This document shows, one piece after another, positions 57,457 through 64,000 of a stretch of DNA of 64,000 bases (its first letter is position 1; each line of letters opens with the position of its first letter). This DNA comes from Agapanthus africanus (lineage: Eukaryota > Streptophyta > Magnoliopsida > Asparagales > Amaryllidaceae). The stretch spans positions 774,207,864-774,271,863 of the forward strand of contig CM057338.1 of assembly GCA_030015575.1 (NCBI GenBank), in the 5' to 3' direction. The notes below the pieces were generated by a model. That model made no database searches. It saw only the letters and a list, made by a program, of their open reading frames with translations, and had not been told where the DNA came from. Position numbers and translations under genes: made by a program.

Positions 57457-59487
57457 ATATGCATAGTCCCATACCCACGCATATATACATATATACACAT
57501 CCCAATCTGCGCACAAGAAAGTAAAGTATGCAAGTCTGTGTGTGCGTATGTGGGTATAACAACTACTCTAGGGTTTCGCAACTAACCCAAAGGTACTCCA
57601 TGAACACATAAACATAACATGAATAAACATTCTCGTATCATAAAACACCTATATAAATATACATATATGAGCTACACTACGGACTGCGGGGGTGCTATAC
57701 GCCATCCACCCGACTTCTCCCCGTAGATATAAATCTACTCACCTGGTCCTCGCTCGCCGGTGCCGACGTCGCCACGCGCTTGCTTGTCGTCTCGAAGTCC
57801 ATATGGGGGTACCTACATATCACAACGCATCGTATCGCATTAAAATCCGACTCATGACCAAAACGACACATGAATCCCACATAGGTCAAAACCTATGGTC
57901 GCTTTCACAAATCAACCCAAAAACCATCGACGTCGGTGTACAAACCCCAGACCATCGAGAAAAACCCAAATACACTCATTTGCACATTCACGAACACTAA
58001 TTTTAATATAAAATAGGTTAAAACTCACAAAACCCCAATTTCACTTAAAAAGTCATTTTTCCGAAAATCTAGCAAGCACAATTCGCTGTTTTTGTACAAA
58101 ACATGATGTTTTAACAATTCTAGTGACCAAGATGATAACTTAATATCTTAATTATGCCATAGAAACCATTACGTAAATTTTAAACCCACAATTTAATTCG
58201 ATTTCAAAAACCTAGTTTGCAATATTAACCAATTTTAACAATTTTATAGCAAAAATGCACAAACTACAATCTAGCTTGGATTTTCATGAACTAAAGGCAT
58301 TAAACCACTCAATATAATATTAATAATGCTATGAAACCATAATTATATTTTAATCTAAGACATTCAATAATTTTCCAAAAATCTAGTAAGTAAAATAGCT
58401 TAAATATTACAATTTCAACTTAACAATTTACAACTAACAATTTGATTATGTTTCACATTCCACAAAAAGAAGAATTCCACTTGCAACCATAATCATACAA
58501 CAAAACCCTAACTATAATCCAAAACCATCCACTTGAATTTATAAACTTGAATTCAAAACCCTTTTATTTATATATTTTTTTAAACACCTAAACAAGTTTG
58601 CTTTAAATATACAACTAACAATTAAAAAATATGGAAGAATTTTTATACCTCATGATCAAGAGATCAACATGAAGATCATGGCCTTCAAAATGCCAAATTT
58701 CCTCCAAGATCCATGCTAGCTTGGGCAAAGAAATAATGGGTAGAGATTGGATTTTGTTTTTGTGGGATTTTTGACTTGGATTTTTGGTGGAATTTTGTGG
58801 GTTTTGCAATGAAATGGAGAAGAATTAAGAGGGGGCTGTTTGTGTGCAGGTTTCGGCCAGAATTGGTGGGGATTGGGTGAGGGAGGAGAGAGAGTGAGGT
58901 GGGGAAAGATAAATCTAGTCAAAGTCCACTCAATTTCTATCACTTTCTATTCTTTTCTTTCTTTTCTTTTCTTTGAAATTCAAGTGGGGAAAATTGATGG
59001 GGCTACTGAATTCAGCCAAGGGAAGAATTAAATGGGGTGTGTGAGTGTGGGTATGGGTGTGGAGTGATGGAAAATGACAAATACAATATCCCAAACATCC
59101 ATTTACACTAAAAAAGCCTTTTTTTCTTCAATAATTTCTAAATCGTTTTGGCAAACGATTTCGTTTCAAAAACCACATGATAAAATTTTATTTAAAGTTT
59201 TATGATGCACAAAATTTGTTTCAACTCATTCCAATTTGTAATTTTCCCTAATTAAATATATTAGTGACGGCTTAAAATAATATTAAAGTAATTAATTTTG
59301 GAAAATTTTTCAGAAAATTTGAAATTTCACCAGTGGGTCAATAAATACCAAATACTAGCAATTACATAGCTAGAATATGTATATTTAATTTTATAATAAA
59401 GATATTTGTATTTTGACTTTTAACAGAAAACCCCCTTATTTTACCGTTTTTTCGAAATTTCACCGAAACGATTTTCAAAACGTTACA
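57457..59487 (-). repeat. LTR of element E, left copy, second part
   Basis: Resumes LTR E after F and ends CGTTACA, adjoining the polypurine complement. Very AT-rich between 58000 and 58620. On the sense strand a GA-rich tract (58950-58985) is followed by a CT-rich patch (58865-58905), a possible core promoter. No protein is recognised. Confidence 0.82.
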
Positions 59488-59504
59488 ATCTTCCCCCCTT
59501 AAAG
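59488..59504 (-). other. Polypurine tract of element E (complement)
   Basis: ATCTTCCCCCCTTAAAG next to the LTR; on the element strand CTTTAAGGGGGGAAGAT. Confidence 0.8.
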
Positions 59505-60129
59505 AAATTCGGTCCCCGAATTTAAATTAAAACTCCCCCTAAATACTAAAATATTTTAGCCAAAACCATCAAATCGCCGGGGCTCCGAAATCATAAATAC
59601 ATAAACGCATCATAGCGCAATGCATGCGCATGAGTAATAAGTAGATAACTCGAAATCAAAACTCCGTCAAGCATCCTGCAATCATCGGAGTCAAGGTGAA
59701 GACACGAATGCCAAATCTCAAGCAAGACCGATATGCTATAAATCGGAACTATACATGTAAATATCAGGAGGAAATGCATGCTAAATCCTTTAAGTTGTTG
59801 TGCAATGCACATAACACTGCACAGTGGCGGACGTCTATCATAAGAAAATAACTATATACATATATACCTTTGTTTGAAATGTACGTTCTGCCGTTTTGGG
59901 AAACAATTTAGAAGGGTTTTCCTTCTTTTAAACGTTTCGCGTCATATCAGACACGTAGGTAAATACTGAGACTATAGCTCGCTTATTGGAATTCCCTTCA
60001 ATAGCTATCAATGCATGCAAAATACATTCAGGTACTGTCCTCTGACTAGTCCTGCTTAGTACAAAAACACATCGCAATTATCATAAAAAAACATACTGCT
60101 CTATAAGAAATCAATCCCAAAATACGCGT

Positions 60130-60600
60130 ATGAATACTACGTGCGTCTGGTGCGCACGACAATCAAAATCTATATACGTGCCATACAAGTGCACAGAAAC
60201 AAGATCTAAGTGCATCGGGTATGCACAAAGCATCTTTCGTAGGCAACGTGTGTGCCTGACAGCAAAATCAGGTGCATCTGACATGCACGAAAAAATCTCG
60301 ATTTAGTGCATCTGGTGTGCACCAAAATCGCATCTCAAGACATGCGCTCAACATGCGCGAAAACCCAAAACCAGGGGCATCCATCATGCACGAAATCATG
60401 AAATCCAATATCAAGCTCGAACATGCGCAAAATCAAATCAGGTGCACAAGGTGCACAAAACAAATATCGAGTATCACAATCGAAATCGAAGTCCAGTGCA
60501 TCTAAGTGCACAAAAGGCGTATCACTGCACTGCAAGCATATATAAACTATACAGAGTGCAGGAACCAAATCGTGTGCGTGCATACGCACAAAATCAACTC
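60130..60600 (-). repeat. Degenerate array of GTGCA...TGCAC dyads in element E
   Basis: About a dozen diverged units spaced about 30-40 bp, each resembling GTGCATCTGGTGTGCACCAAAATC. The G-TGC/GCA-C halves face each other and are followed by an A-rich AAAATC tail. Confidence 0.8.
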
Positions 60601-61534
60601 AAATGTCTAAAACAGTAAAATCACAAACATGTGAAACCAAAGCACGAAAACGATATCAAGTGCAACACTATGCAAAGATCGTAAATCCTCAATCATCAAA
60701 ATCAAATCATACGAATAAATCACCCAAAACATCGAAATCAATAATGGCAAAATAGTACCGCTCAAGCGCATCCTCTAAGAATCTCGGGCCAACTGTCGCG
60801 GTCACTAGTGGGACGTCTCGTCGATGATCATGAACTCTGGCCTGCTGGTGTGCGTAACAATGACCACTCCTGGGTCAAGCTCTTCACTGTGAATTACCAA
60901 TCTCTCGGTCCATCGGCTCATCGGCCCTGTCAGGTGTGCTAACGGGGATGATCCCGTTCTGGCACGTCTCTTGTCATCTCCCGGTCAATCATCGCGACCA
61001 CTCGTAAGACAGCATATCACTGGCGTCGGCCTCTGGCTCTCTGAATGTACGTGACACATCTGATCCTGGGTGCAAGTATCATTGCAGCAGTGTCCTAGAA
61101 GGAATCCTGCTCACGGTCTCTTCCATGTCTCGTCTCTGCCAACTGTCCGGAAGTCATCGTCCTTTCCTATATCTGCATCTTGCTCTGGAACGGCTGCATA
61201 CCCATCTCGACTCCTTCTGGAAGGTATATCCAATACTCTGCCTCGGCATGCGCATCGCATCTCTAATTTCGGTAGAGGGGAACGTCATCATATCCAGATC
61301 TTGTACGAAGCTCTTACTCTATTTTTCTCTAATGTCGACCGCTTCGGACTCGTCTCGTCGTGGCTGCATGGACTGAGCTCCAACGGCTATCCTCGTATCG
61401 GGAGTCTCCCAAGAAATGCATCTCACCACCTAGCATCCGAATTAAGTCGAACCATCCAATCGATTGTCAAAACCTCATAATCCCCCAAGGGCTCAACATC
61501 TTGGGCACAGTTTAATAGTATCGAGTACATACCA

Positions 61535-61690
61535 CAGCATCGGTGGTCCAGCCGTAGAAGGGCAAACCCAAGCCTCACTAATGGCGCCGTGGAACTGCCG
61601 CAAACCCGAAGGTTCAAAGGCTTTCACACGGTCATTATGTCGAGTTAGGGTTTCATTCTTCTAGAGGGTCCATAGAATTGCCTGCATGTC
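61535..61690 (-). repeat. Block in E similar to the leaders of copia elements B and D
   Basis: Contains GTAGAAGGG, AACCCGAAGGTT and TTCTAGAGGGTCCAT in the same order and orientation (relative to the PBS) as B (20168-20208 with 30418-30510) and D (40545-40690). AACCTTCGGGTT on the element strand is a UUCG-loop hairpin. Confidence 0.7.
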
Positions 61691-62457
61691 TTTCCGACTA
61701 CTTTAAATTTGGAATAATAGGTTTCTGACATTCGATCGTCTCTGTCGACTCTCAACGTCTCCGTCGACTCTCAACGTCTCCGTATGAAGTCGTCTCTAGC
61801 TGGAATCAATCTATCTGATGACCTCGCATCGGGGTAGGCGAACGATCCACATGTCCTAGTCATTCATCCTCGATGACTAGCGACCTTCTATCATCTCTTA
61901 GTACAACTCGTTCTGCACTAACTCCAGCATCTGGGGCAATATCTCGTCATTCGCAGCAATAACTGGCTCGCTCGTCTGCACGCTGAACAGTGCCTCGACC
62001 ATCATGAATAAGCAATACACCAACGGTCATCAAAATCTGGCTGGCCTCTGTCAGTGGCCCAATCCTCTGATACTGATCGGCACGTCCGAGAAATCTCATA
62101 AAGGCGATCCGCCAAACGCTCGTGGCGTGGAAACACAGTAAAAAGACATATCTCCACAATTGTGTGTCGCCGGAATTTCGCCCTGGTCAGTCCTCGTTCG
62201 TGACGAGCTCATGCTGACCGCAACTCTAGCTGTAGCTCCCCTTGCCCGTAATCGTGGCAGCAAACCCATAACTGGTACTGATGAGGCTAGATCGGAATAA
62301 ATATAATACTGAGCAAAGAAATGTATATCCTAAAGCTTCTTAAGTGGAGTAGCGTATCGTAAATATGCCGCGGAACATATCTACGGTACGTCACTCTACT
62401 TTAGTCACCTATTCCATCAACCAAGGGTCATCCTACGCTCCGAAGGTAAAACCTAAC

Positions 62458-62470
62458 GCTCTGATACCAA
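62458..62470 (-). other. Primer-binding site of element E (complement)
   Basis: GCTCTGATACCAA a few bases before the LTR start at 62474; on the element strand TTGGTATCAGAGC, an initiator-Met match. Confidence 0.88.
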
Positions 62471-62473
62471 CTT

Positions 62474-64000
62474 TGTCACGCCCCGAAAGTATGGAACATG
62501 ACCGGCACTTAAACTACGAACGTCTCGAGGCGTACGTAATCTAAGTGAGCCGAAAACCCAGAAATCCAAACCAAGAAAAGTAGTAGAGTGAAGGAAAACC
62601 AATTTAAAACAAGTAGTTTTAATAGCATAAGCCGAATTATGCGGTTTTAAAAAAACATCAAATATTTCCCGAAAATTTCGGCAGAGTCTCCTTTGTAAAT
62701 ACTGGCCCCCAAACGGGATACAACATGAATAGTATACGAAATCAATAAAAAGGCATCCCCAAGCGGGAGCTAGCTCTTCGTCAATCGACGGTCACAACCA
62801 CACAAGCAATATAATATACAACGCCAACGGCGAGGATCAAAATTCAAAAGGAAACTCAAAACCACAAGAAAACCATAGAAATATAACGCGCGACTCTAAG
62901 GTCGAAGGAATAACATCACTAGTCTCTATCTCAAAATAAATACATGTTTGGTTGATGGAACTTCTAGATACAACAGAATAATGATATACAAGATATAAAA
63001 TGGGGGTACGATACAAGTAAACCCACCTACTAGCAAATCATCCGAAGGAAACTATGCCCGCAAAGCCGTAATGAAACCTGTACGGCAAACCTGCAAGAAA
63101 CTGGGGCACAACGGGGGTGAGTTTCCAACTCGTGAATAGAAAAACATCTAAGAAAAGAAATCGCATAAATAACGCAATCCTAGGTCAATGATCATAATAT
63201 AACCTCAAATATATAACCAGCAACCCATAACAATGGTTAGGGCAAATATCTAACCCAAGTGTAATTCCATATGCCCGTGTCAGTGTCTCAGGTAGCAATG
63301 TATCATATGGATGATGTATGAATGCATGAAACAGAATGCATGTACTGAAGAAAACCGCTTTCATAAATCAGTGAGATTTCTGTATTTTAAAAGTGAGGTA
63401 CCATAAATGAAATCAGCATAAAACAGTGCCCAGCATCGACACAAAATAAGTGTCCAAATATCTCGATATCTCTGTATCACAATCTCTGTACCTCAATATC
63501 TCAAAATCTCAATATCTCAATCACAATATCTAGGGCGCCGTCAATCCAGACCGGTCCCTACCATCTATCTCAAGACCACGACGGTATCCTCCGGATATCC
63601 GACGCGTCGGGTAAAATCACCGGTCGGTAGTGCTCCCCTGCCAGGCTCAACGTCAACAACACGACCTTCTCGCCCCGGGGTACCGCACCGGGCCCACCAT
63701 GTACCCGAAACGGTTCATCCATCTCCTCGAATCGGGTCTCGAAATCCATCAGCAAACTCATGGTGGACGACTCATACATCATGGGAAAACCGCATTTTTT
63801 TATTGAAAAAGAGAGAAAGCAGTTTATATATGTTTTGCGGTTTTCCTCCAAATCCAGAAAATATCATGGAAATCTGAATCATCAAAAGCATGTAAAACCA
63901 TGAATATAAGCATGAGCATCCATGAATACGGCATATAATGAATAACAGTATGCACGAAGTGACAAGTAACAACTACAATGTTTAAACTAGCATATAATGC
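62474..64000 (-). repeat. LTR of element E, right (5') copy, truncated by window end
   Basis: Matches 44853-46379. By eye around 20 differences in 1.5 kb, suggesting a fairly recent insertion. It also carries the CAATATCT word cluster (63455-63530). Confidence 0.9.

Larger units (their letters stand above)
59505..62457 (-). other. Interior of element E, no recognisable gene
   Basis: About 2.95 kb. The longest ORFs (61070-61480 on +, 61947-62159 on -) match nothing I know and the latter is short. It holds a GTGCA hairpin array (60130-60600) and, at about 61535-61690, a block similar to the leaders of B and D. No Cys-His knuckle, DTG protease, DD35E or YxDD motif is visible. Confidence 0.75.
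44853..64000 (-). mobile_element. E: non-coding LTR element with very large LTRs (LARD-like), truncated by the window end
   Basis: Minus-strand element. Left (3') LTR 44853-47362 plus 57457-59487, interrupted by F, total about 4541 bp. Interior 59488-62473 (2986 bp). Right (5') LTR from 62474 past the window end. Ends are TGTCACGCCCCG and CGTTACA. The PBS complement (GCTCTGATACCAA, 62458-62470) and polypurine complement (59488-59504) fix the orientation. No gag or pol motif is visible. LTR of about 4.5 kb with a short non-coding interior is the layout described for LARDs. The left flank is cccaa (44848-44852). Confidence 0.82.

Noticed and set aside
61070..61480. 136-codon plus-strand ORF in the interior of E
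   Set aside because: Antisense to the element, no recognisable domain, and overlapped by other chance ORFs.
61947..62159. Possible gag relic near the 5' end of E's interior (minus strand)
   Set aside because: The 70-codon ORF has no gag motif I can identify; a profile search would be needed before claiming it.

Overview
The window looks like intergenic heterochromatin of a flowering plant with a repeat-rich genome. I can assign essentially all 64 kb to LTR retrotransposons nested inside one another and find no cellular protein gene, rRNA, tRNA or CRISPR array. Evidence: every element has TG...CA ends and, where its internal 5' end is visible, a primer-binding site matching the 3' end of plant initiator-Met tRNA (TGGTATCAGAGC and variants); four insertions are framed by 5-bp target-site duplications; coding remnants are Ty1/copia in order (protease, integrase, reverse transcriptase, RNase H). 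The species cannot be named from sequence alone.

Left nest (1-37949). A copia element, here called H1 (+ strand), is the oldest host (1-1573, 34832-37949). Element A (- strand, 1574-13521, duplication atctg) is inserted in H1 at the integrase/RT boundary. Element B (- strand, 9748-33257, duplication ctcaa) sits in A's right LTR, and element G (- strand, 20214-30412, duplication gtact) sits in B's leader. B's left side is rearranged: after its left LTR (9748-11971) comes a 2.84-kb second copy of the sequence that lies to the right of B (11972-14814), then a 54-bp LTR end (14815-14868), then B's interior.

Right nest (37950-64000). Element D (+, 37950-44852), a relative of B, is inserted in H1's 3' LTR. 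A coding-free element E (-, from 44853 past the window end) sits in D's pol; its LTR is 4.54 kb and its interior 2.99 kb, the layout of a LARD. Element F (+, 47363-57451, duplication tgtac) sits in E's LTR. F is the only copia copy here with a recognisable gag.

How the parts work together. The copia copies belong to one family with 2.0-2.25 kb LTRs and 2.1-3.2 kb leaders. H1, A, B and D lack gag; G carries an unidentified duplicated block where gag should be. B and G have shattered pol but LTRs that by eye differ only by roughly 1%, so they apparently moved recently using proteins supplied in trans. What stays conserved is cis-acting: five leaders each carry a GC-rich stem-loop about 200 nt after the PBS, a branched fold of about 135 nt, and three copies of a TTGAC-loop-GYCAA mini-hairpin, with base changes that look compensatory. 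This structured leader, shared by gag-less and pol-dead elements, is the most interesting signal. All identities and counts are by eye; no alignment or search was run.
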